This document shows positions 16,094-23,700 of a DNA stretch of 25,480 nucleotides, in pieces (within the stretch, counting starts at the first letter, position 1; the number at the start of each line of letters is the position of its first letter). Source of the stretch: Desulfovibrio sp. (GTDB lineage Bacteria > Desulfobacterota > Desulfovibrionia > Desulfovibrionales > Desulfovibrionaceae). The stretch spans positions 1-25,480 of the forward strand of contig JAISNZ010000061.1 in NCBI GenBank assembly GCA_031275955.1. The letters are read 5' to 3'. A model generated the notes under the pieces. The model was given only the letters and a program-made list of their open reading frames with translations. It was not told where the DNA came from and searched no databases. Position numbers and translations under genes: made by a program.

Positions 16094-16585
16094 TCAGAAT
16101 TCCAGCAACCGCGGCTCGCCGCCGAAGGAATGGAAGCGCGCCTTGACATCCTTGAGATAGAGCACCTGGGTGTTGTCGTCATCCGCCGAATACATTCCCT
16201 TCAACTCCGGATAGGCGTCAAGCATAAACTGTTTGGCTTCCCGCCTGTCGTCATTGACGGCAACGGCCTGCACGCGCACCCAATTCCCCTTGCCGTCATA
16301 GGCGCAGAGCTCAATCTTCGGCTGGATCGCCATCTGCCGGGAAACATCCTTTTTCCTGCCGGTTTGCAGGTAGAGCCTGCCCTCAAAAATCGCCACCGTG
16401 CCGAAGGGGCGCACCCTGGGCTGATCGCCCTCCACGGTGGCCAGAAAATAATGGCCGCAGCCCTTGATAAAGTCATGAACTTCCCGCAGACCGTCCCCGT
16501 TTTTGTCCTGTTCCGCGGCGAAGGCGGGAAGCGCCAGAAACGCCGTCAGAAAGAACAGAACCCCCTTTGCGGAATCCTTTCTCAT
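16094..16585 (-). CDS. Exported pyridoxamine-phosphate-oxidase-like flavin split-barrel protein
   Basis: 163 residues from ATG 16585 with a strong AGGAGG site. The fold family is recognisable from HDFIKGCGHYFLATVEGDQP, VRPFGTVAIFEGRLYLQTG and the basic KKDVSRQM segment, matching small PNPOx-like flavin-binding proteins (NimA/general stress type). Unusually, residues 1-23 form a Sec signal peptide: basic MRKDSAK, a hydrophobic core, then ALPAFA before a probable cleavage site at 23/24. This would place it in the periplasm. The substrate is unknown; a flavin reductase or quencher role is possible. It is upstream of rnhB by 22 bp, an unrelated partner. Confidence 0.85.
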   Translation of the reverse strand: MRKDSAKGVLFFLTAFLALPAFAAEQDKNGDGLREVHDFIKGCGHYFLATVEGDQPRVRPFGTVAIFEGRLYLQTGRKKDVSRQMAIQPKIELCAYDGKGNWVRVQAVAVNDDRREAKQFMLDAYPELKGMYSADDDNTQVLYLKDVKARFHSFGGEPRLLEF

Positions 16586-16663
16586 CGCGCAGCCTCCTTA
16601 TGGTTTTTCCCATTCTGCCCGGCAAGGACTCCAAAGGCAAGCCCCGAGCGCGGTCCTGTCGCG

Positions 16664-16705
16664 AGCACATGATCTGACCGGTATAGGCAGCACATGAATT
16701 GACCG
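16664..16705. repeat. Imperfect 17-bp direct repeat pair, possible IS remnant
   Basis: AGCACATGATCTGACCG (16664-16680) and AGCACATGAATTGACCG (16689-16705) match at 15 of 17 positions with a 25-bp period. They lie between the housekeeping block and the corrinoid operon. Tandem, slightly different terminal repeats are typical of IS21-family ends, so this may be a leftover end; no transposase is nearby. Confidence 0.4.
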
Positions 16706-16749
16706 CTGAGGAGTCTCAAAAAGGCAGTTTTGATAAAAAGGGAAAATAA

Positions 16750-17418
16750 TCAGGTCTGCGGGGCAGTGATCCTCTTTTTGAAGCGTGAATACATGCCGTT
16801 GGCGGTATAGAGCGCCGCGACGGGATTGTGCCCGAGTACCCTGTCTTTGACGATCATCACCGTGACTGGCGCTTGCGAATGGGCGATGAAAAGAGAGTCG
16901 TGCCCCACGCACAGGCCGATCACGATATTGAAATCCGTTTTTTGAGCCGCCAGCATTTTGGCCTGCATTACCGGATTGCACATGGATTCGTGCCCGCATC
17001 CGCCGTTCAGTTTTTTCTCTTCCGGCACTCCGATGACAGTTTTGTCCTGGGCGCCGATTTTGCAACATACGGTGAAATGTTGTATTCCTTCCCGATCCAG
17101 GATTCTGACAAAGAGAGCGGTTTCGGCCATAAGCCCCACGCAGGAGGCGATGCCGACGACCCGGTACTGCATGCGGCTGATGAACGCTATTGTTTCCTCA
17201 ACGCGGCTTAGTCTGCCGTAGGTCTCGCCTTCAAGGATTGTAGAGACCCGGGCCAGACGCAGGCATTCCTCATTGCCCGCATAGATGTCCATGGCTGTTT
17301 GCAGCAGGGTCGGATCAACATGTTTCGTCAGGCAGAATGAGGGGAAGGAGGCCGCGTCGTTCGAGCGGCAACTTAACACTCCGCAATGAGCGCAACTTAA
17401 GGTCTTTTTACTTTTCAT
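16750..17418 (-). CDS. DUF1847 cysteine-rich protein
   Basis: 222 residues. The N-terminus carries a probable metal site, CAHCGVLSCRSNDAASFPSFC (split pattern CxxC...C...C), and further cysteines occur in GIASCVGLMAET, FTVCCKIGA, NGGCGHESMCNP and GLCVGHDS. This is the DUF1847 pattern. The family is found in anaerobes, often beside corrinoid methyltransferase genes; its function is not known. The central ASCVGL and CNPVMQAKMLA segments suggest a domain that binds an Fe-S cluster or another metal. It is the last gene of the seven-gene operon, 14 bp after the permease stop. I infer a role in maturation, sensing or electron supply for the corrinoid system. Confidence 0.85.
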   Translation of the reverse strand: MKSKKTLSCAHCGVLSCRSNDAASFPSFCLTKHVDPTLLQTAMDIYAGNEECLRLARVSTILEGETYGRLSRVEETIAFISRMQYRVVGIASCVGLMAETALFVRILDREGIQHFTVCCKIGAQDKTVIGVPEEKKLNGGCGHESMCNPVMQAKMLAAQKTDFNIVIGLCVGHDSLFIAHSQAPVTVMIVKDRVLGHNPVAALYTANGMYSRFKKRITAPQT

Positions 17419-17432
17419 ATCTCACCCTTGCG

Positions 17433-18212
17433 TCAATGAGGCCAGAAAAGGATCTTTTTTTCCACTCGGGCCAGGGCCGTCATGGAGAGGAAGGTCACCA
17501 TGCCGGTATAGAAAATCCCCGCGACCATGCGGGGATAGTCGGCAAAATCAGCATAATACTGCACAAAACGTCCCAGACCGTAGGAAGCTCCGAAAAGCTC
17601 GGCAACGGTCAACATAATGAAGGACAATCCCAATCCTACATGCATTCCATTGAAAATGAACGGGAGCGCCGCCGGGAAGGCGACGATGCGCAGGTATTCA
17701 AGGTAGCTGAAGGTGAACACGCGCGCGCTGTCCCGGTGGCGTTCCGGCACCGCCAGAGCCCCGGCCACAGCGTTCAGGAAGACCGGCCAGAATGCCGCCA
17801 GGACCACTATGGCGATGGCCGAGAGGCGGAAGGATGGAAGCAACGCGATGGCGTACGGGACGTAAACCGTGGGCGGCACCGGCGCCGCGACCCGGGCAAA
17901 GGGGATGAAAATAGTCTGCAGCCATTTCGTGCTGCCGACAACCACCCCTCCTATCATGCCCGCGGCGGTCGCCGTCAGATACCCCGGAATGAGAATGAGA
18001 AAGGAATAATATGTGCTCAACAGAAGCTCCGGCAACGAATTCCACAGAGCGCGGGCCGTTGTCCAGGGGGAGGGGAACAGATACTGATGTTTTTCCGGCA
18101 AAAACCAGGTGGTCGCGATCCAGACCAGCAGCAACAGCAAGAAGAGCGTGAAGCTGGCCAGAAATTTTACCAGCCGCGCCAGGCGGGGCTCAGACTGCCG
18201 CGAGACGGACAT
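17433..18212 (-). CDS. ABC transporter permease, SsuC/TauC/NrtB class
   Basis: 259 residues with about six membrane segments and the BPD_transp_1 fold. The cytoplasmic coupling segment is visible as VFTFSYLEYLRIVAFPAALPFIFNGM (EAA-like loop, about residues 164-190), the form used by taurine, sulfonate, nitrate and thiamine-precursor importers. An unusual feature is the VAAPVPPTVYVPYAIALLPSF loop, typical of that class. It starts 1 bp after the ATPase stop with a GGAGAGGGG site. There is no periplasmic substrate-binding protein gene beside it. Probable role: import of a small, perhaps anionic, methylated substrate for the methyltransferases encoded upstream. Confidence 0.93.
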   Translation of the reverse strand: MSVSRQSEPRLARLVKFLASFTLFLLLLLVWIATTWFLPEKHQYLFPSPWTTARALWNSLPELLLSTYYSFLILIPGYLTATAAGMIGGVVVGSTKWLQTIFIPFARVAAPVPPTVYVPYAIALLPSFRLSAIAIVVLAAFWPVFLNAVAGALAVPERHRDSARVFTFSYLEYLRIVAFPAALPFIFNGMHVGLGLSFIMLTVAELFGASYGLGRFVQYYADFADYPRMVAGIFYTGMVTFLSMTALARVEKKILFWPH

Positions 18213-18213
18213 G

Positions 18214-19101
18214 TCAGATCCCCTCTCCGCAGGTCAGGTTCGTCAGCAACGCATCGTTGCGGTTTTGGATGTCGCGGTGGTAATAGTCGCTGATGTTTTC
18301 TTTCAGGGAACGGAATTTTTCGGAGGAAAACAGCAGGCGGGCGGAACGGGGACGGGGGAAGTCCACCGACAGTTCCCCGATCAGCCGGCCCGGGGCGGAA
18401 CCGAAGATCAGGACCCGGTCTCCCAGAAACAGGGCCTCATCCACGTCATGGGTAACAAAAACCACAGTGCGGCGGGGAGAGGTTGCGCTCCAGATCTCCA
18501 GAAGCAACTCCTGCAGGCGCATCCGGTTGATCGGATCCAGCGCCCCGAAGGGCTCATCCATCAGCAGCACGCGGCTGCCCAGGGCAAGGGTGCGCACAAT
18601 GGCGCCACGCTGGCGCATGCCTCCGGACAATTCGTGGGGATATTTTTTCCCGGCCCCATCCAGACCGACCATGGACAGATACCTGTCCGCCAGCTCCCGC
18701 ACCTGGCTTTTCGTTGCCCGGGGCGAGGCCTTGCCCACAGCCAGGGCCACATTGTCTTTGAGGCTAAGCCAGGGGAAAAGGGAATATTCTTGAAAGACGA
18801 CGCCTCTTTCCAGAGAGGGGGAGGTCAGGGCGCGGCCCTGCCAGAAGATCACGCCGCGCGTGGGTTTTTCCAGGCCGGCCAGCAGGCGCAGAAAGGTAGT
18901 TTTGCCGCATCCGCTCGCCCCGAGGAGGGAGACGAATTCTCCTTCCGACACCGACAGGGTAATGTTTTCCAAGACCATGGTCTCGCCATAGGCGAAGTGC
19001 AGTCCCTCCGCCGTAAGTTCTCCAGGAGCGGGGCGGGCGCATCCCGCATTGGTCCGTTCGCTTGGCGCAGCTTTGACCAGCACACCCGTCTCCCTGCTCA
19101 T
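18214..19101 (-). CDS. ABC transporter ATPase, SsuB/TauB class
   Basis: 295 residues. Walker A GASGCGKTT (61-69), Q-loop Q104, signature LSGGMRQR (158-165), Walker B VLLMDEP (178-184) and switch FVTHDVDEA are all intact, so it should hydrolyse ATP. The RQR variant of the signature and ALDPINRMRLQELLLEIW are typical of nitrate/sulfonate/taurine importers. About 30 extra residues precede the domain. The start overlaps the stop of the activator gene by 4 bp (ATGA), and the permease follows after 1 bp, so all three are translationally coupled. It energises the permease encoded next to it. Confidence 0.95.
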   Translation of the reverse strand: MSRETGVLVKAAPSERTNAGCARPAPGELTAEGLHFAYGETMVLENITLSVSEGEFVSLLGASGCGKTTFLRLLAGLEKPTRGVIFWQGRALTSPSLERGVVFQEYSLFPWLSLKDNVALAVGKASPRATKSQVRELADRYLSMVGLDGAGKKYPHELSGGMRQRGAIVRTLALGSRVLLMDEPFGALDPINRMRLQELLLEIWSATSPRRTVVFVTHDVDEALFLGDRVLIFGSAPGRLIGELSVDFPRPRSARLLFSSEKFRSLKENISDYYHRDIQNRNDALLTNLTCGEGI

Positions 19102-20777
19102 GCCGCTGGGGTTGCCGTGAACGTGGGCCGGCTGGCGCGCGGGAAGGCCATAGAGGCGGTAAAAACAGCCTGAAAGTCGGGGAGATCCGCCAGATCTAGG
19201 CAGGACGCCTTTTCCGCGAGGGAGGCCGCCCAGTCCCGGCTGGCGGCGTCCAGCAGGAAAATTCGCGCGCCGGCCTTGGAGGTGTTGCCCACGAACTCCG
19301 TTTTGCCGGCGAATGCTTCAGGCAACAACCCCAGATCCAGTAAACTGCGCTCCTTCAGGTGATAGCCGAAGGATCCGGCAATCAGCACCCGATCCACCTG
19401 TTCCGGCAAAATTCGCGCCTGTCGCAACAAGAGATCAATCCCCGCGCGGATGGCCGCCTTAGCCAGTTGTACCTGGCGGATGTCCTTCTGGGTCAAAAAA
19501 ATATGGGGGGCAAGCCTGAACCGGCTTTTGCCGTTGACGCGCTCCAAAAAGTGGGCGATGGCGCCGCCGTCCGGGGTGAAGCGGCCACTTGAAGCGACGC
19601 CGTTGTGGACGACCAGCGCGGCCACGGCATCGATCAGGCCACTGCCGCAGAGGCCTCGGGGCGGAGCTTCGGCGATGGTTTTCAGGACGGGCCGCCCGTC
19701 CCCTTCAAGGCAAAAGGCTTCAATAGCCCCGGCAGCCGCCCTCATGCCGCAGGAGATGTTCATGCCCTCAAAAGCCGGACCCGCAGCCGTGGATGCGGCG
19801 ATCACTCTGCCTTCCTTTGCCAGGGCCATTTCTCCGTTGGTGCCGATATCAATGAAAAGCGTGGGCTGGTGGCGGCGCAGAAGCCCCGTGGCCACGATGC
19901 CGGCCACGATGTCGGCGCCCACATGCCCGGAGAGGACGGCGGGGAAATAGACTTCTCCCTGAGAGGCGATCCGCAGGCCCACTTCCGCGGCCTTGCGGTA
20001 GGCATGTCCCCGGAAGGCCGGATGGTAGGGACGCCGGCCCAGATTTGCCGGGTCAATTCCGGTGACCAGATGCTGCATGCAGGTGTTGCCGCAGATCACC
20101 GCCTCATAAATGTCCGCGGCGGAGATGCCGGCCTGGGCGCAGACCTCGGCGATGAGGGCGTTGATATCCGTGAGCGCGTCCTGTTGCAGGATGGCCAGCC
20201 CGCCGGGTTCAGCGGCGAAACTAATGCGGCCGAGCACGTCATGGGCGTGACGGGTTTGCCTGTTCAGGGTGGCGGCGGAGGCCGCTTCCTCCCCGTTGCG
20301 CAAATCCACCAGAGCGACCGCAAGCGTTGTCGTGCCCACGTCAACGGCAAGACCGAAAAGGGAGTCTGTGCGGTTTCCCGCCTCAAGGCACAGAGTTTTG
20401 CCCCCGGCCAAAACCTCTGTCCGTCCCCTGTCCGGCAGGAATCGTTTCGTCAGACGAGGGATATGCGCGCAAGAGAGCGCAAGGCTTTCGTCGTGGATCT
20501 GCAAGGAGTTTTCCCCGACTTCCAGTATTTCCAGGTCCAAGTCATCCTCGCCCACAAGATCTTGGCAGGCAAGGGCAAAGGGAGAGACTGGTTTTGCGCG
20601 GTCCTGTATCCCGTGGGGCAGGCCTGTAAGAACCCGTACCCTGCATTTGCCGCAAATTCCGTTCCCGCCGCAGGGCGTTTCCATCGTCAGCCCGGCCGCG
20701 TAGACGGCTTCCAGCAGGCTGGTTCCTGGGGGGACGGCCGCAATGGCACCTTCCGGGAAAAAGCGCACGCTTGGCAT
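19098..20777 (-). CDS. Corrinoid reductive activator (RACo-type, ferredoxin plus ASKHA/DUF4445)
   Basis: 559 residues. An N-terminal plant-type 2Fe-2S domain is shown by C36, C42, C45 and C71 (TPCGGNGICGKCRV ... ALACQ). A linker (about 90-140) follows, then the ASKHA-type ATPase with AVDVGTTTLAVALVD, an IDIGTNGEMAL phosphate loop and AGSFGYHLKERSLLDLGLLP near the C-terminus. Proteins with this architecture use ATP to return inactive Co(II) corrinoid to Co(I) in methyltransferase systems. Family members are 540-650 residues, so it appears complete. It lies 3 bp after the second methyltransferase gene and overlaps the ATPase gene by 4 bp. Its partner is surely the corrinoid protein two genes upstream. 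Confidence 0.94.
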   Translation of the reverse strand: MPSVRFFPEGAIAAVPPGTSLLEAVYAAGLTMETPCGGNGICGKCRVRVLTGLPHGIQDRAKPVSPFALACQDLVGEDDLDLEILEVGENSLQIHDESLALSCAHIPRLTKRFLPDRGRTEVLAGGKTLCLEAGNRTDSLFGLAVDVGTTTLAVALVDLRNGEEAASAATLNRQTRHAHDVLGRISFAAEPGGLAILQQDALTDINALIAEVCAQAGISAADIYEAVICGNTCMQHLVTGIDPANLGRRPYHPAFRGHAYRKAAEVGLRIASQGEVYFPAVLSGHVGADIVAGIVATGLLRRHQPTLFIDIGTNGEMALAKEGRVIAASTAAGPAFEGMNISCGMRAAAGAIEAFCLEGDGRPVLKTIAEAPPRGLCGSGLIDAVAALVVHNGVASSGRFTPDGGAIAHFLERVNGKSRFRLAPHIFLTQKDIRQVQLAKAAIRAGIDLLLRQARILPEQVDRVLIAGSFGYHLKERSLLDLGLLPEAFAGKTEFVGNTSKAGARIFLLDAASRDWAASLAEKASCLDLADLPDFQAVFTASMAFPRASRPTFTATPAA

Positions 20778-20780
20778 GGC

Positions 20781-21839
20781 TCAGGTTTCCAGCCGTCGGG
20801 AGCGCACCGCCCCGGTCATGGCGCGGATGACAGGGAGCTTCGTGCCCGTACTTAAGCCGCAGGCTGGGGCGATGATGTCCACTCCAGCGCGGATCAGTAT
20901 TTCCGTCCGCCGGGCCACTCTGGCCGCTGTGCCGAATTCCAGCATGTAGGTGCTGAGGTTGCCCATGGTCACGATTCCGGGCAGAAAGCGTTTGAGCTTG
21001 GCAAGATTGATCATGGCGTCAACGCTGACGGCCTCGCTTTCCATCAGGGGCCAGAGGGCGCGGCAGCGATCCGTGTCACCGCAGATATGCACGATGGTGG
21101 GCACGTTCTCCGCATGGGCGGCGCGCACCACTTCGCGAACATAGGGCACGGCGAATTCTTCGAACAGGGCCGGACCGAGAATATCGCCTGTGGCGCTGGG
21201 GTCGCCAATGGCGATCACGTCAGCCCCAGCCCTGACGGCACGGCGGGCATATTCCCCCAGAAAGAGGCTGATGCGGGACAAAAGCCTGTGGGCATCCTCC
21301 TTTCTTTTGCGCAGTTCCTTGAAAAAGGCGGGCGGGTTGACCAGGGAGGCGGCCGTGCTTATGGGGCCTGTCAGACTCACAATGATCGGCAGATCCGTTC
21401 CTGCCGCGGCAAGACGCTCAACGGCTTTCAGCACCATTGGAATGCGCCCCGCGCCGAGCAGGGATTCCCAATCCAGGTCGGGAACCGCCGAAATGGAGTG
21501 GTAGGGTTCGGAAACAATTTTGGGTTCACAGGCCAGAGTCCCCAAGTCAACGGCACTGCCGAGACTTTCGGCCTCCACGGTCATGCAGAAGGGTACGGCG
21601 AGATTTTCAAAGCCGGTTTGCCCTGCCACCGCGAGGGCAAGTTCGGCCATCTGATCCGCATCCGAATGGGCTCCAGGAAGGGTTGCCGGACAATTTCCCG
21701 CTATCTCCACAATCGCCGCGTTCATCATCCCGCCCATGCAGGCCACAGGGGGGCGATCCGTTTTCTCTCGACGCAGAACCCGCAGCAGGCGTTCTTTCGG
21801 CGTGAATGGCGCTGCCAAGCCCGTGGAGTCCGTGTTCAT
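20781..21839 (-). CDS. UroD-family corrinoid methyltransferase, MtaA/CmuA-like
   Basis: 352 residues. It resembles the MtaA/MtbA/CmuA class: FTPKERLLRVLRREKTDRPP, GGMMNAAIVEI, GFENLAVPFCMTVEAESLG and a late IIAPACGLSTGTKLPVIRAM. The zinc ligands of thiol-activating members are present as H251-x-C253 (VHICG) and C327. Known relatives move a methyl group from a methyl-corrinoid protein to coenzyme M. Sulfate reducers are not known to use coenzyme M, so the acceptor here is unknown: another thiol, tetrahydrofolate or something else. The ATG overlaps the stop of the corrinoid gene (ATGA), so the pair is coupled. I infer that this is the acceptor-side or second methyltransferase. Confidence 0.93.
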   Translation of the reverse strand: MNTDSTGLAAPFTPKERLLRVLRREKTDRPPVACMGGMMNAAIVEIAGNCPATLPGAHSDADQMAELALAVAGQTGFENLAVPFCMTVEAESLGSAVDLGTLACEPKIVSEPYHSISAVPDLDWESLLGAGRIPMVLKAVERLAAAGTDLPIIVSLTGPISTAASLVNPPAFFKELRKRKEDAHRLLSRISLFLGEYARRAVRAGADVIAIGDPSATGDILGPALFEEFAVPYVREVVRAAHAENVPTIVHICGDTDRCRALWPLMESEAVSVDAMINLAKLKRFLPGIVTMGNLSTYMLEFGTAARVARRTEILIRAGVDIIAPACGLSTGTKLPVIRAMTGAVRSRRLET

Positions 21840-22519
21840 TGAGCCGCCACCAGCGCGCCTGCCGCGCGGATTTCGGTCAGAAGCCGGGAAGCCAGGTCTC
21901 CCGCCCCAATGGCGTTGGCGGAATATCCATCGGCGCCTATCTTGCGGGCAAAGGCAGCCGAAATGGGCGCCCCGCCGATCATCACCTTGATACGCTGCCG
22001 CAGCCCGGACGCCTTAAGGATTTCCAACACTTTGGCCATGCCCGGCATGGTTGTGGTCATCAGCGTGGACAAGCCTATGATCTCGGCTCCGACCTCCTGA
22101 GCCTTCCGGACAAAGGTCTCGGGCGGCACATCGCGCCCGAGGTCAAAAACGGTGAATCCCTTGGCTTCCAGGATGATCTTCACCAAATTTTTCCCTATAT
22201 CGTGCGTATCGCCCTCCACAACACCCAACACAATTTTTCCCGGCTCGGAACTGGCGTCCACCTTGATATGCGGGCGTAGAATATCCAGTCCGGCATACAT
22301 GGCATCGGCCGCGATCAACAGTTCCGGCACGAAGTACTCGTCTTCCTCAAAAAGCCTGCCGGCGCGGTCCATGCCGTGGGCCAAACCCTTATCCACGGCC
22401 TCGTAAGCATCAATATTCCTTTTGACCACCTCCCGGGCCAGCTCGGCGGCTTTTTCCTCTTCCAGATTGACGACAGCATCGGACAGTCCCCGAAAGAGAA
22501 CTTTGTTTTCCTCAGACAT
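21836..22519 (-). CDS. Corrinoid-binding protein (MtaC/MtbC-like)
   Basis: 227 residues: a four-helix N-terminal cap domain (about 1-90) and a B12-binding Rossmann domain. The base-off/His-on motif D104-x-H106-x-x-G109 is in VEGDTHDIGKN, with GLSTLMTTTMPGM and MIGGAPIS completing the cofactor pocket. Such proteins carry the methyl group on cobalt between two methyltransferases. Length is normal. AAGGGG lies before ATG 22519. It sits between two UroD-family genes, 39 bp after the first and overlapping the second by 4 bp, the classical arrangement of substrate methyltransferase, corrinoid protein and acceptor methyltransferase. Confidence 0.96.
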   Translation of the reverse strand: MSEENKVLFRGLSDAVVNLEEEKAAELAREVVKRNIDAYEAVDKGLAHGMDRAGRLFEEDEYFVPELLIAADAMYAGLDILRPHIKVDASSEPGKIVLGVVEGDTHDIGKNLVKIILEAKGFTVFDLGRDVPPETFVRKAQEVGAEIIGLSTLMTTTMPGMAKVLEILKASGLRQRIKVMIGGAPISAAFARKIGADGYSANAIGAGDLASRLLTEIRAAGALVAAQ

Positions 22520-22558
22520 GGTTTCCCCTTTTTCGCCGCCGGTACCTGGCTTTGGCCC

Positions 22559-23635
22559 TCAGGGTCGGATTTCTGCCGCCAGAATCTCCTGCCTGACCGG
22601 CCAGCCCGCCTCCCTGGCCGCGTCCATCATGGCGTCTATGTTGGTGAAAGGAGTTTCCGTCGCCAGACTGCACCCGCTTGCAAGGATAAAACCGCGGGGG
22701 GAATCCCAGGCTTCGCGGATGCACTTGAAGGCCGCCGCCCGGACATCGCCGGGGTCGCCCTGAAGGAGAACCTCCGAAGGGGGGATGTTCCCCATCAGGC
22801 AGACCAGGTCGCCGACCCGCGTCTTTGCCTCGTCCAGATGGGCCATGTTGTCTATGGACAGGCAGGCGGCGCCGGTATCCGCCATGCCCGGCCAGATGCC
22901 CGCTGTTTTGCCGCAAATATGCAAGCCCACCGCGGCGATGCCCCGGCTTTTGACGTGTTCGATCAAACGCTTCAGATATGGCTGGGAAAATTCGCGGAAA
23001 TGCCGGGGACTGATGACGGTGGACGAACTCATGGCGCAAGTGAGGTTGGGCACGGAACCAAGATCAATGACCGCATCGGCGAGTTGACGGCTGGCTTCAT
23101 AGGCAAGGCCTATGACCCGGTGCGCGAGTTCGGGTTTGCGCAACATCCAGCGCGAAATGTTGTCCGCTCCGACCAGGAGGGAAGCCAGGGTAAAAGGCCC
23201 TTCAACCCCGCAGGTCACGGGCACTTCATGTCCGATGGCGTCCAGAGTGCGTTTAGTGGCCTCCAGAAGCACAGGGAGAGGGCCGTCCGTATAGGGATTA
23301 TGGGGGACCAGACTGTCCACATCCTCTTCCCTTAAGATGGCCGGGGCCTCCATGTGCGCCGTCTCGTCAAGGGGGACGCGCACCCGGGTCCCCATGGCCT
23401 CCGGCTGGACGTAAAGATCCGTGAACACGCGCACACTGTCAAAGCCGAAGCGGCGATATGTGGCTATGGTCGCGCGGGCAAGGGTCTCGCCACTGGAACG
23501 CAGTTCCGAGACCCTGACCCCGATGACCCGCGCGGCTGTGTTGGAAATGGAGGGCACGCAACGGATGCGGTCCGCCGGCCTTCCTTCGCGCAAGGCCTTG
23601 GCGCGCTCCACAGGCGTCATCAAATCCCTGAGCAT
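22559..23635 (-). CDS. UroD-family methyltransferase, first gene of the corrinoid operon
   Basis: 358 residues from ATG 23635, chosen for the AAGGA site 7 bases upstream and the family-like start MLRDLMTPVERAKALREG; the frame is open further upstream but that extension looks non-coding. Zinc ligands are present at H239-x-C241 (LHICGKT) and C322 (ASGCSLATETP). Other family features are GVEGPFTLASLLVG, the SSSTVISPRHFREFSQPYL segment and CLMGNIPPSEVLLQGDP. It is clearly paralogous to but diverged from the second UroD-type enzyme. As the promoter-proximal gene next to the corrinoid protein, I infer that it is the substrate-side methyltransferase. The substrate is not recognisable. Confidence 0.92.
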   Translation of the reverse strand: MLRDLMTPVERAKALREGRPADRIRCVPSISNTAARVIGVRVSELRSSGETLARATIATYRRFGFDSVRVFTDLYVQPEAMGTRVRVPLDETAHMEAPAILREEDVDSLVPHNPYTDGPLPVLLEATKRTLDAIGHEVPVTCGVEGPFTLASLLVGADNISRWMLRKPELAHRVIGLAYEASRQLADAVIDLGSVPNLTCAMSSSTVISPRHFREFSQPYLKRLIEHVKSRGIAAVGLHICGKTAGIWPGMADTGAACLSIDNMAHLDEAKTRVGDLVCLMGNIPPSEVLLQGDPGDVRAAAFKCIREAWDSPRGFILASGCSLATETPFTNIDAMMDAAREAGWPVRQEILAAEIRP

Positions 23636-23688
23636 GAGGTTTCCTTTTAGCGGTTCCTTGGAAGCCTCGGGACAGGACCCTGCAGGGG

Positions 23689-23700
23689 TTTGCCCGCAAA
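23689..23700 (-). promoter_or_regulatory. TTTGCGGGCAAA palindromic element, copy 3
   Basis: On the minus strand the element reads TTTGCGGGCAAA, 53 bp upstream of the ATG of the first corrinoid-operon gene. It sits in a longer imperfect inverted repeat (GGATTTGC...GCAAACCC, one G-T pair). It shares 15 bases (plus-strand TTTGCCCGCAAATCC) with the palindrome at 11204-11225. Confidence 0.35.
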
